Assembly: GCA_002890585.1 (NCBI GenBank)
Contig: MIQB01000118.1
Coordinates: 1 to 5,551 of the forward strand
DNA length: 5,551 bases
Reading direction: 5' to 3'
Source of the DNA: Tannerella sp. oral taxon 808
Lineage (GTDB): Bacteria; Bacteroidota; Bacteroidia; Bacteroidales; Tannerellaceae
The position numbers and the translations under genes were made by a program. Each line of letters starts with the position of its first letter. Within the stretch, counting starts at the first letter, position 1. This document shows positions 1 to 5,454 of this stretch, piece by piece. The notes under the pieces are model-generated. The model did not search any database. It was not told the DNA's origin and saw only the letters and a list, made by a program, of their open reading frames with translations.

Positions 1-179
1 CACGAGTTGTAGTAGGGTGTCATGATGTGGCAGTTGATGCACACCGAGGGGTCGTCGCTGAGGTACGTGTGTATCCTCGCCATGTAAGCCGCATAGGCGC
101 CGAGCCCGGCCAAGATTCCCCCGAAAACGAAGAGGGGAAGGACGAGCTGACGCGGTAGGGAGGTCAATAATTTCTTCAT
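1..179 (-). CDS. nrfH: NrfH N-terminal part (cytochrome c nitrite reductase small subunit), cut by the left edge and displaced from its C-terminal part
   Basis: The minus strand encodes 59 codons from the ATG at 179-177, then runs off the window. It starts MKKLLTSLPR, has one hydrophobic membrane anchor at about residues 12-33, then SDDPSVCINCHIM at 41-53. The CxxCHxM form of this first heme site, with Met as an axial ligand, is the signature of heme 1 in NrfH of the NapC/NirT family. NrfH is a membrane-anchored tetraheme menaquinol dehydrogenase that feeds electrons to NrfA on the outer face of the cytoplasmic membrane. The reading continues to TPYYNS plus two bases of a probable Trp codon. 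The rest of the protein is not upstream on this strand but on the plus strand at 1233-1625. The recognition is firm; the displacement may be a real inversion or a chimera. Confidence 0.85.
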   Translation of the reverse strand, partial: MKKLLTSLPRQLVLPLFVFGGILAGLGAYAAYMARIHTYLSDDPSVCINCHIMTPYYNS

Positions 180-207
180 AACGGATCGGGGCTACAATCA
201 ACGGGGA

Positions 208-215
208 CAAAGGTA
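208..215 (-). promoter_or_regulatory. Candidate Bacteroidota -7 promoter box upstream of nrfH
   Basis: On the minus strand these bases read TACCTTTG, an exact match to the Bacteroidota TAnnTTTG -7 consensus, 29 bases upstream of the nrfH ATG. That would give a transcript with a short leader of about 20 nt. I see no clear TTTG -33 element at the usual distance; the best partner is a T-rich stretch. An eight-base match with four fixed bases can occur by chance, so this is tentative. Confidence 0.35.
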
Positions 216-245
216 TCCCCGAAGTGTAAAGAAAGGTGTAACAAG

Positions 246-262
246 TATTACATGCCGTAATA
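246..262. promoter_or_regulatory. Perfect 17 bp dyad (TATTAC-N5-GTAATA) upstream of the nrfH promoter box
   Basis: Two perfect 6 bp inverted arms are separated by five bases. The centre lies about 40 bases upstream of the candidate -7 box for nrfH, where an activator dimer such as a CRP/FNR-family regulator could bind. No regulator is identifiable from the sequence, and the site directly adjoins the heptamer array, so it could also be a degenerate part of that repeat. Function is an inference. Confidence 0.3.
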
Positions 263-303
263 GTTACGAGTTACCAGTTACCAGTTACGAGTTACGAGTT
301 ACG
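262..303. repeat. Heptamer tandem array, left arm (6 x AGTTACS)
   Basis: Six uninterrupted 7 bp units, AGTTACG or AGTTACC, are seen with no length variation. They are reverse-complementary to the array at 323-378, so the two arrays can pair into a long hairpin. The region is non-coding, between the 3' end of the beta-barrel gene and the start of nrfH. Confidence 0.9.
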
Positions 304-322
304 AGTGCCTGGTACTCTCCAC

Positions 323-378
323 TTGTAACCCGTAACCGGTAACCGGTAACTTGTAACTCGTAACTGATAACCCGTAAC
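323..378. repeat. Heptamer tandem array, right arm (8 x NNGTAAC)
   Basis: Eight 7 bp units end in GTAAC (one variant ends in ATAAC), directly after the stop of the beta-barrel gene on the minus strand. They are the reverse complement of the units at 262-303. A 19 bp spacer (304-322) separates the arms. The paired structure could act as a transcription terminator, or attenuate or stabilise a joint beta-barrel/nrfH transcript; that role is an inference. Confidence 0.9.
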
Positions 379-383
379 TCATC

Positions 384-1229
384 TTACCAGGCGGCCTGAA
401 AGACGCGCGTCCGAATGTTCAGCGAGAGCCATGCCCAGTCTTGCCAACGCGTGTGATCGCCGCCCTTCACATAGTCCATCGTCTCCGTACCGAACATGAA
501 GGAATAGCCGGCCATGAGGTTGACGTCTTTCATGAGCTTCCAGCTAAGTTGCAAATCAACCTCCGTGCCTAAGCCCTTAGAGAGCGAGCCGGTGCGTGAC
601 TGCAAGTCGCTCGTGATGCTGAAGTAGTGGCCCGTAGCGCCGAGGTTTAAGCGTGGGGTGACGGCGACGTCCAGTCCGGCGTAGTTGTCCCACAGGCCGG
701 GGTTCAGGCGATTGGCGAAGGGGGAGGCGTAGAAGTAATCCATTGCCCCGTAGAACTTGTGGTGCGTACCGTAGAGCGGATTGAAGGCCTCGAAGTCGGC
801 GCTCCCGCGGTCGTCGCCCGAGAGGTAGTCTGACCCAATCAGGAAGGAGAGATCTTCAGTGGCATGGATATTGGCACGCAAGGCCGCCATCCACGCCGAG
901 ATGGAGACGTCTGCCGCAGTTCGCCCTGTTTGGTAATAAAACGCACCGGAGAGATCCCAGACGCGATCCGGCCGCACCCCGAGGTTGACCCCGAAGGTTT
1001 GCTGGTAGCGCGTCTCAGCCCGCGCCTCGGTGCCGCCCTCCAGACCTATGTTCATGGCCAGGGCCGAGACGCGGAATTGCTCGCCCGTGTGGGCGTACCA
1101 GAGCGTCTGCATCGACTTGTAGGGCTGTGCTCCGGGTTGATAATACGTGCCCCCGATCACCCGCTCGTCGTTCTGATTGAAGGCCAGGATCAGGTGCACG
1201 AGATCCTGCGGCGACTCGTATCGCACGGC
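384..1229 (-). CDS. Beta-barrel outer-membrane protein, C-terminal 281 residues (alginate-export/porin-like), 5' end lost at the rearrangement
   Basis: From about AVRYESPQDL at the junction to the final Trp, the minus strand reads as a typical Bacteroidota outer-membrane barrel: alternating hydrophobic and polar strands, many Tyr, Trp and Phe residues, Gly/Asn/Asp-rich turns (DNYAGLDVAVTPRLNLGATG) and a terminal aromatic residue (RTRVFQAAW) as expected for BAM recognition. The pattern resembles the alginate-export-like family of 400-500 residues, so the signal peptide and roughly a third of the protein appear to be missing. Upstream of the junction the open frame continues only as antisense of nrfH and is not part of this protein. 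In the inferred native order this gene precedes nrfH on the same strand. It may let small solutes cross the outer membrane, but substrate and family are uncertain. Confidence 0.6.
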   Translation of the reverse strand, partial: AVRYESPQDLVHLILAFNQNDERVIGGTYYQPGAQPYKSMQTLWYAHTGEQFRVSALAMNIGLEGGTEARAETRYQQTFGVNLGVRPDRVWDLSGAFYYQTGRTAADVSISAWMAALRANIHATEDLSFLIGSDYLSGDDRGSADFEAFNPLYGTHHKFYGAMDYFYASPFANRLNPGLWDNYAGLDVAVTPRLNLGATGHYFSITSDLQSRTGSLSKGLGTEVDLQLSWKLMKDVNLMAGYSFMFGTETMDYVKGGDHTRWQDWAWLSLNIRTRVFQAAW

Positions 1230-1235
1230 CGACGG
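1226..1235. other. Rearrangement junction between the beta-barrel gene (minus) and nrfH (plus)
   Basis: To the left of this point the sequence makes sense only on the minus strand as a barrel protein (AVRYESPQ...). To the right it makes sense only on the plus strand as NrfH (RATCNDCHVPH...). The crossover cannot be placed exactly, because bases 1221-1226 (TCGCAC) fit both genes: Val-Arg of the barrel in one direction, and in the other the Ser-His that commonly precedes heme 2 in NrfH. The self-complementary hexamer CGGCCG occupies 1226-1231. Shared bases at a junction are seen in true microhomology-driven inversions and in amplification chimeras alike. Confidence 0.75.
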
Positions 1236-1625
1236 GCAACGTGCAACGACTGCCATGTGCCGCATGAAAACGTATTCCTGAAGTATGCCTTCAAGGCCAA
1301 AGACGGACTGCTGCATGCCTCCGTCTTCACGCTGCGAGGTGAGCCCTTGGCGCTGCGTCCGCGCCAGGAGAGCTACGAAGTGATCATGAACAACTGCATC
1401 CGTTGCCACACGCAACTCAACCAAGAGTTCGTCAAGACCGGCATGATCTCTTATGTGGATGCCAAGAATGGCCAAGGCAAAGCCTGTTGGGACTGCCACA
1501 CGAACGTGCCTCACGGCAAACGCAGCAGCCTCGCCGCCACGCCAGACGCCATCGCGCCGCTACCCAAGTCGCCCGTGCCCGATTGGCTGAAGAAGATGAT
1601 GGGAAGCGGTAAATCGAAAAACTAA
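1233..1625 (+). CDS. nrfH: NrfH C-terminal part (hemes 2-4), without start or membrane anchor
   Basis: The plus strand encodes 130 residues of NrfH: RATCNDCHVPHENVF with heme 2, NNCIRCH with heme 3 and CWDCHTNVPHG with heme 4, ending GSGKSKN. With CINCH of the piece at 1-179 this gives the four CxxCH sites of NrfH, and 59 + about 7 + 130 codons is close to a normal NrfH of about 190-200 residues. The open frame extends upstream to an ATG at 864, but that stretch is antisense of the barrel gene and supplies no anchor or signal peptide, so a 253-residue product would not be exported. As drawn, nrfH is broken. nrfA follows after 73 bases on the same strand. The last codons and the stop lie inside a repeat arm (1611-1688). 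Confidence 0.85.
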   Translation, partial: RATCNDCHVPHENVFLKYAFKAKDGLLHASVFTLRGEPLALRPRQESYEVIMNNCIRCHTQLNQEFVKTGMISYVDAKNGQGKACWDCHTNVPHGKRSSLAATPDAIAPLPKSPVPDWLKKMMGSGKSKN

Positions 1626-1688
1626 AAACGAAAAATGAGGCGTCCGCCCCTATCCTCTAACTAACCCTTTGACTACCCTCTAACTACT
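1611..1688 (+). repeat. Interspersed repeat, arm A of an ~80 bp inverted repeat around nrfA-ccs1
   Basis: The arm begins within the last codons of nrfH. It consists of an A-rich block (cgaaaaactaaaaac), a small GC hairpin GGCG-TC-CGCC at 1639-1648, and then CTAACTAMCCY-type repeats up to ten bases before nrfA. The reverse complement of 4468-4547 shows the same blocks in the same order with scattered substitutions and small indels. This stretch accounts for almost the whole nrfH-nrfA intergenic region. Confidence 0.8.
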
Positions 1689-1698
1689 CCTTACTACT

Positions 1699-3216
1699 AT
1701 GTTCAAGAGATTAACTGACACCATTAGGCGCCGACCCATCGTCGGGTGGATCCTGTTCTTCGCCGTCATGGCGGGCGTGTTTCTGCTGGGTTTATTAGCC
1801 GCATCCATCACCGAGCGGCGCGCCGAGATTGCAACGATTTACAACAACAAGAAGACCGACATCCCCGAGTTCGAGACGCGCAACGAGATCTGGGGCCTCA
1901 ACTATCCGCGCGAATACGAGACTTGGGCACAGACGGAGGACACCTCCTTCACGTCCGAGTTCAATGGTAGCCACGCCGTCGATGTGCTGGCTGCACGGCC
2001 GCAGATGGTCATCTTTTGGGCTGGCTACTCCTTTTCTCGCGAATACAATTCTCCCCGCGGCCATAAGCATGCCATCGAAGACATGCGCGCCATCCTCCGC
2101 ACGGGTAACCCCGGTATAGATGGCGAGGGCGACATTCAGCCGGCTACGTGCTGGACATGTAAAGGCCCCGATGTACCCCGCATGATGCACGAAGTGGGCA
2201 TTGCCAACTTCTACAAGGGGCCGTGGAGCTCGATGGGTGCCGAGATCATGAACCCGATTGGCTGCGGCGACTGTCACGACCCGAAGACGATGGATCTGAA
2301 GATCACCCGTCCCGCGTTGATCGAGGCTTTCCAACGCCAAGGCAAAGACATCACCAAGGCCACTCCGCAGGAGATGCGCTCGCTCGTCTGCGCACAGTGC
2401 CACGTGGAGTATTATTTCAAGGGCGAAGGCAAATACCTCACCTTCCCGTGGGACAAGGGCATGACGATGGAGGACGCCGAGGCTTATTACGACGAAGCTG
2501 AGTATTACGACTACATCCACGCCCTCAGCCGCGCGCCCATCCTCAAGGCGCAGCACCCGGGCTACGAGCTCTCTATGCAAGGCATCCATGCTCAGCGCGG
2601 CGTAGCGTGCGCCGACTGCCACATGCCGTACAAGTCGGAAGGTGGCATCAAGTACTCCGATCACCACATCACCAGCCCGCTGCAATACATCGACCGCACC
2701 TGCCAAGTGTGCCACCGCGAGAGCGAGGAAACGCTCCGGCAGAACGTCTATGAACGCCAGCGCAAGGTCAACGAGGTGCGCAACAAGCTGGAGGATGAGC
2801 TGCTGCACGCCCACATCGAGGCTGAGTTTGCCTGGAAGAAGGGTGCGACTGAAGCCGAGATGGCTCCCGTGCTGAAGTTCATCCGCCAGTCGCAATGGCG
2901 TTGGGACTATGGCGTGGCATCGCACGGAGCTGCCTTCCACGCGCCGCAAGAGGTGACGCGCATCCTCAGTGCCGGCCTCGAACGCGCCATGAAGGCTCGC
3001 CTTGCCCTCTCCCGCATCTTGGCCAAGCACGGCTATACCGACGAGGTGCCTATGCCCGACATCTCCACCAAGGAGAAGGCACAGCGCTACATCGGCCTGA
3101 ACCCCGAAGAGCTGCACCGCAAGAAGGGCGAGTTCCTCAAGACCGTCGTTCCGAAATGGATCGAGGAGGCGCGGAAGAAGAACCGCATCATGACGGCTGA
3201 CGCATCAAAGACATAA
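1699..3216 (+). CDS. nrfA: Cytochrome c552 nitrite reductase (ammonia-forming), catalytic subunit NrfA
   Basis: NrfA (EC 1.7.2.2) reduces nitrite to ammonium with six electrons, usually as a dimer docked on NrfH outside the cytoplasmic membrane. This 505-residue protein has the diagnostic CWTCK catalytic heme site at 151-155, where Lys replaces the proximal His, and four CxxCH sites: CGDCH 189-193, CAQCH 231-235, CADCH 304-308 and CQVCH 335-339. Active-site Arg120 (SPRGH), Tyr238 with the calcium ligand Glu237 (VEYYF), and His286 with Lys283 and Gln285 (LKAQHPGYE) are all present. A hydrophobic segment at about 14-36 after a basic start looks like an export signal or uncleaved anchor. The C-terminal half is the usual helical dimerisation region. 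The ATG at 1699 lacks a Shine-Dalgarno, as is normal in Bacteroidota. The stop at 3214-3216 directly abuts the ATG of the next gene, so the two are co-transcribed. The gene looks intact. Confidence 0.97.
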   Translation: MFKRLTDTIRRRPIVGWILFFAVMAGVFLLGLLAASITERRAEIATIYNNKKTDIPEFETRNEIWGLNYPREYETWAQTEDTSFTSEFNGSHAVDVLAARPQMVIFWAGYSFSREYNSPRGHKHAIEDMRAILRTGNPGIDGEGDIQPATCWTCKGPDVPRMMHEVGIANFYKGPWSSMGAEIMNPIGCGDCHDPKTMDLKITRPALIEAFQRQGKDITKATPQEMRSLVCAQCHVEYYFKGEGKYLTFPWDKGMTMEDAEAYYDEAEYYDYIHALSRAPILKAQHPGYELSMQGIHAQRGVACADCHMPYKSEGGIKYSDHHITSPLQYIDRTCQVCHRESEETLRQNVYERQRKVNEVRNKLEDELLHAHIEAEFAWKKGATEAEMAPVLKFIRQSQWRWDYGVASHGAAFHAPQEVTRILSAGLERAMKARLALSRILAKHGYTDEVPMPDISTKEKAQRYIGLNPEELHRKKGEFLKTVVPKWIEEARKKNRIMTADASKT

Positions 3217-4476
3217 ATGGAGCAACAACACCGCCGCCCCATGTGGCAACATCCCTGGCACTGGAAGGAGAGTATCGCTTTCGTGTCAGGGATTCTTCTG
3301 ACCGGGCTGCTGCTGCAGATCACCGTCGGCGAGTTCGACTTTGCCCTGCTGCGTTACCCCGTGAACGCGATTGTCGGTGGTGTGATCGTGCTACTGTCAG
3401 CCGCCATCGCGTTGGGATGTGCACGCAGCGCCTTTTGCCGCTGGTTCACGGGGGTGCCGCTGGCTGTGACGCTCATTGCTGCCTTCGTCTTGACGGGCGT
3501 CATCATGGGCCTCACGCCGCAGTCGACTACCCGACCGGCCGAGGGCGCTATGCACTTCATCTCCCGCCTCGGCCTCGACCGGATGACGCATGCCTGGCCC
3601 TTCGTCCTCCTCTACTTCCTCACGCTGCTTTCGCTCGGCGCACTCACCATCCGTCGGTTGATCCGCTTCCGGCTGTCGGACTATGCCTTCTACCTCAACC
3701 ACGCCGGACTCTGGCTGCTGCTCTTCGCTGCGGGGCTCGGTGCGGCGGACATGGAGCGCTTCCTGATGCGTGTGCCCGAGGGCGAGGTGGAGTGGCGCGG
3801 CACGGACAGCCACGGGCGCGTCATGCAGCTGCCCATCGCCATCGAACTGTATGACTTCAGCATGGAGGAATATCCGCCCTCGCTGACCATCATCGATCGG
3901 AAGACGGGTGTCAGTCAGCCAGCAGAGAAGCCCGAGTTTCTGCCTATCGATCCGAAGATGCCGCGGGGTAGGCTGGCTGGCTGGGACATCGAGCTGTTAG
4001 AATACATCCACGAGGCCGTACGCAACAGCGACAGCACCTACCGCGAGGTGCACATGCCCGGCGCTTCGCCCGCGGCACGCATCACGGCGCGCAACCCCGC
4101 GACCGGCGCACAGCGCACGGGGTGGGTGTGCGCGGGCAACATCTCCCAACTGTATATGGTGCTCAACCTCGACACCAACTTCTGCGTGGCCGCCACCATG
4201 CCCGACCCGCGCCGCTTCGTCTCTGACATCGAAGTCTATCGCAAAGACCAAGACGTGGGCACCCACGCTCAACTTGAGGTGAACCGCCCCTTCCGCACGG
4301 GCCCTTGGACCATCTACCAGCATGGCTACGACAGCGAAGCCGGTAAGCTCTCCGAATACACCATCATCGAGCTCGTCTACGACCCTTGGCTCACGCTCGT
4401 TTACATCGGCATCGTCCTTCTGGCTGCCGGCTCCGTCTGCATGCTGTGGGGCGGACGGGTAGTTAGAAGTAGTTAG
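3217..4476 (+). CDS. ResB/Ccs1-like cytochrome c maturation protein (system II)
   Basis: This 419-residue membrane protein fits the Bacteroidota form of ResB/Ccs1, which with CcsA holds apocytochrome and heme outside the membrane for thioether ligation at CxxCH sites. Hydrophobic segments lie at about 19-36, 47-68, 79-99, 127-145 and 158-177 (with NHAGLWLLLFA). A large soluble domain follows at about 180-388, ending in VNRPFRTGPWTIYQHGYD, the motif typical of ResB, and a last membrane segment lies at 391-412. Its ATG follows the nrfA stop with no gap. ccsA starts 82 bases downstream, so the pair probably matures NrfH and NrfA. The last residues (VVRSS) and the stop are encoded by TAGTTAGA repeat sequence, so the original C-terminus may have been altered. 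The family assignment rests on topology, motif and context; it could be annotated ccsB, resB or ccs1. Confidence 0.85.
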   Translation: MEQQHRRPMWQHPWHWKESIAFVSGILLTGLLLQITVGEFDFALLRYPVNAIVGGVIVLLSAAIALGCARSAFCRWFTGVPLAVTLIAAFVLTGVIMGLTPQSTTRPAEGAMHFISRLGLDRMTHAWPFVLLYFLTLLSLGALTIRRLIRFRLSDYAFYLNHAGLWLLLFAAGLGAADMERFLMRVPEGEVEWRGTDSHGRVMQLPIAIELYDFSMEEYPPSLTIIDRKTGVSQPAEKPEFLPIDPKMPRGRLAGWDIELLEYIHEAVRNSDSTYREVHMPGASPAARITARNPATGAQRTGWVCAGNISQLYMVLNLDTNFCVAATMPDPRRFVSDIEVYRKDQDVGTHAQLEVNRPFRTGPWTIYQHGYDSEAGKLSEYTIIELVYDPWLTLVYIGIVLLAAGSVCMLWGGRVVRSS

Positions 4477-4508
4477 AGGGTAGTTAGGGGGTAGTTAGAG
4501 AGTAGTAG
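4460..4508 (+). repeat. Short tandem repeat (TAGTTAGAGGG-like, 4-5 units)
   Basis: Units starting TAGTTAG occur at 4460, 4470, 4481 and 4492, followed by a shortened TAGTAGGG at 4503, so the period is 10-11 bp. The array overlaps the last codons and stop of the ccs1 gene and forms the outer part of arm B. The reverse complement (CTAACTACCCTC) is found upstream of nrfA. Confidence 0.85.
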
Positions 4509-4547
4509 GGCGAACGCCTCCGTTTTTAGTTTTTAGTTTTTCGATTT
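4468..4547 (-). repeat. Interspersed repeat, arm B of the inverted repeat around nrfA-ccs1
   Basis: Read on the minus strand this arm matches 1611-1688 block by block: aaatcgaaaaactaaaaac, a GGCG-TT-CGCC hairpin at 4509-4518, then CTAACTACC repeats ending CTCTAACTACT. It fills nearly all of the 82 bp gap between ccs1 and ccsA. Because it is opposite in direction to arm A, it encloses nrfA and ccs1. It contains no open reading frame and so looks like a non-autonomous repeat rather than an insertion sequence. Confidence 0.8.
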
Positions 4548-4558
4548 TAGTTTTCCCC

Positions 4559-5344
4559 ATGACCTGGAATGATTTCCCTTGGTTCGCCTTGCCCGCCCTG
4601 CTGTGCTGGGTTGGCGCCGGCATCGCCGTATATAGATATAGGAAAGTAAGCCATGTGCTGATGCTGCTCGGCACCCTCATCTACGCCGTCTTCATTGTCG
4701 GCTTGTGGGTCGGTCTGGAGCGGCCGCCCATGCGCACCGTCGGCGAGACGCGCCTTTGGTACGCCTTCTTCCTCGCCGCCGTGGGCTATGCCACCTTCCG
4801 CCGCCACCGTTACCCGTGGCTACTCAGCTTCGCCGCCCTCGTGGCGTGCGTCTTCACGTGCATCAACCTCTTCAAGCCCGAGATCCACTCCAAACACCTC
4901 ATGCCTGCGCTCCAGAGCTACTGGTTCGTGCCGCACGTGACGGTCTACATCCTCTCCTACGCCATGCTCGGCGCGGCCACCATTGGCGCCTTTATCCGCC
5001 TGCGCGCCCTGCACCGTGCCCCGGACGCCCCCGCGGACAAGGCGCTCTATCGACTGATGGATAACCTGATTTACACCGGTTTTGGCTTCCTCATGTGTGG
5101 CATGCTCATGGGCGCCGTCTGGGCCAAGGAGGCGTGGGGGCACTACTGGGCGTGGGATCCGAAGGAGACGTGGGCCTTCGTCACCGCCGCTGCGTACCTC
5201 GTTTACATCCACCTCCGCCTGCGCCGTGCCCCGGAGCGCGTTGTGCTGTGGACGCTGCCCATCGCCTTCGTCCTGCTGATGATCACCTGGATCGGCGTCA
5301 ACTACCTGCCGGCGGCGCAAGGCAGTGTGCATGTGTATGGATGA
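4559..5344 (+). CDS. ccsA: CcsA, heme export/ligation protein of system II cytochrome c maturation (WWD family)
   Basis: CcsA carries heme across the membrane and, with Ccs1/ResB, forms the cytochrome c synthase. This 261-residue protein has the family's tryptophan-rich WWD motif WGHYWAWDPKE at 193-203. His126 (VPHVTVYILSY) and His258 in the C-terminal GSVHVYG correspond by position to the two outward-facing histidines that ligate heme beside the WWD domain. About eight hydrophobic segments can be seen (roughly 8-24, 32-52, 66-80, 86-104, 124-147, 168-188, 204-220, 228-248). The ATG at 4559 follows a poly-T repeat arm, without a Shine-Dalgarno. It is the last gene of the nrf cluster. The length and complete C-terminal HxYG end show that it is intact. 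CcmC belongs to the same superfamily, but the neighbouring ResB-like protein favours CcsA. Confidence 0.93.
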   Translation: MTWNDFPWFALPALLCWVGAGIAVYRYRKVSHVLMLLGTLIYAVFIVGLWVGLERPPMRTVGETRLWYAFFLAAVGYATFRRHRYPWLLSFAALVACVFTCINLFKPEIHSKHLMPALQSYWFVPHVTVYILSYAMLGAATIGAFIRLRALHRAPDAPADKALYRLMDNLIYTGFGFLMCGMLMGAVWAKEAWGHYWAWDPKETWAFVTAAAYLVYIHLRLRRAPERVVLWTLPIAFVLLMITWIGVNYLPAAQGSVHVYG

Positions 5345-5361
5345 TGAGAGGGAACGAAGAG

Positions 5362-5394
5362 CGAACAGCTAAGACTAAGCCGGCTACTTGTTCG
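5362..5394. other. Hairpin-capable sequence after ccsA
   Basis: CGAACA at 5362-5367 can pair with TGTTCG at 5389-5394, and the loop contains the palindrome AGCCGGCT at 5378-5385. It lies 18 bases after the ccsA stop, a suitable position for transcript end formation, but no T-run follows, so it is not a classic intrinsic terminator. Confidence 0.3.
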
Positions 5395-5408
5395 TGAAGG
5401 TCTTGGGT

Positions 5409-5439
5409 TAACAGGATGGGGGCGTAAACAGGATGCCCC
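5409..5439. repeat. Direct repeat AACAGGATG with GGGGC/GCCCC stem
   Basis: AACAGGATG occurs at 5410-5418 and 5427-5435, 17 bases apart. GGGGC at 5419-5423 can pair with GCCCC at 5435-5439, and a CCCGGG palindrome follows at 5442-5447. This could be another terminator-like structure or part of an interspersed repeat. No gene is visible between the ccsA stop and the end of the window. Confidence 0.4.
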
Positions 5440-5454
5440 TACCCGGGGATCACC

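Noticed and set aside
864..1232. 5' extension of the plus-strand nrfH reading frame to the ATG at 864, giving a 253-residue protein
   Set aside because: This stretch is antisense of the barrel gene. It has no signal peptide, anchor or heme motif and reads like a low-complexity antisense frame, so only 1233 onward is treated as NrfH.
1230..1514. N-terminal part of the 376-residue minus-strand frame, upstream of the barrel protein
   Set aside because: It is the reverse complement of the nrfH tail (hemes 2-4). It shows no signal peptide or barrel pattern, so the true barrel sequence starts at the junction.
1795..3117. 440-codon open frame antisense to nrfA
   Set aside because: Long antisense frames are common opposite GC-rich genes. 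The predicted protein has no recognisable domain, while the sense strand carries all NrfA hemes and active-site residues.
1611..4547. Composite transposon with the ~80 bp arms as terminal repeats
   Set aside because: No transposase is present between or beside the arms, no target-site duplication is visible, and the arms overlap gene ends. The enclosed nrfA-ccs1 is part of a normal nrf operon.
4820..5332. 170-codon frame antisense to ccsA
   Set aside because: It lies opposite an intact CcsA with WWD motif and conserved histidines, and its Arg/His/Glu-rich composition is typical of a shadow frame.
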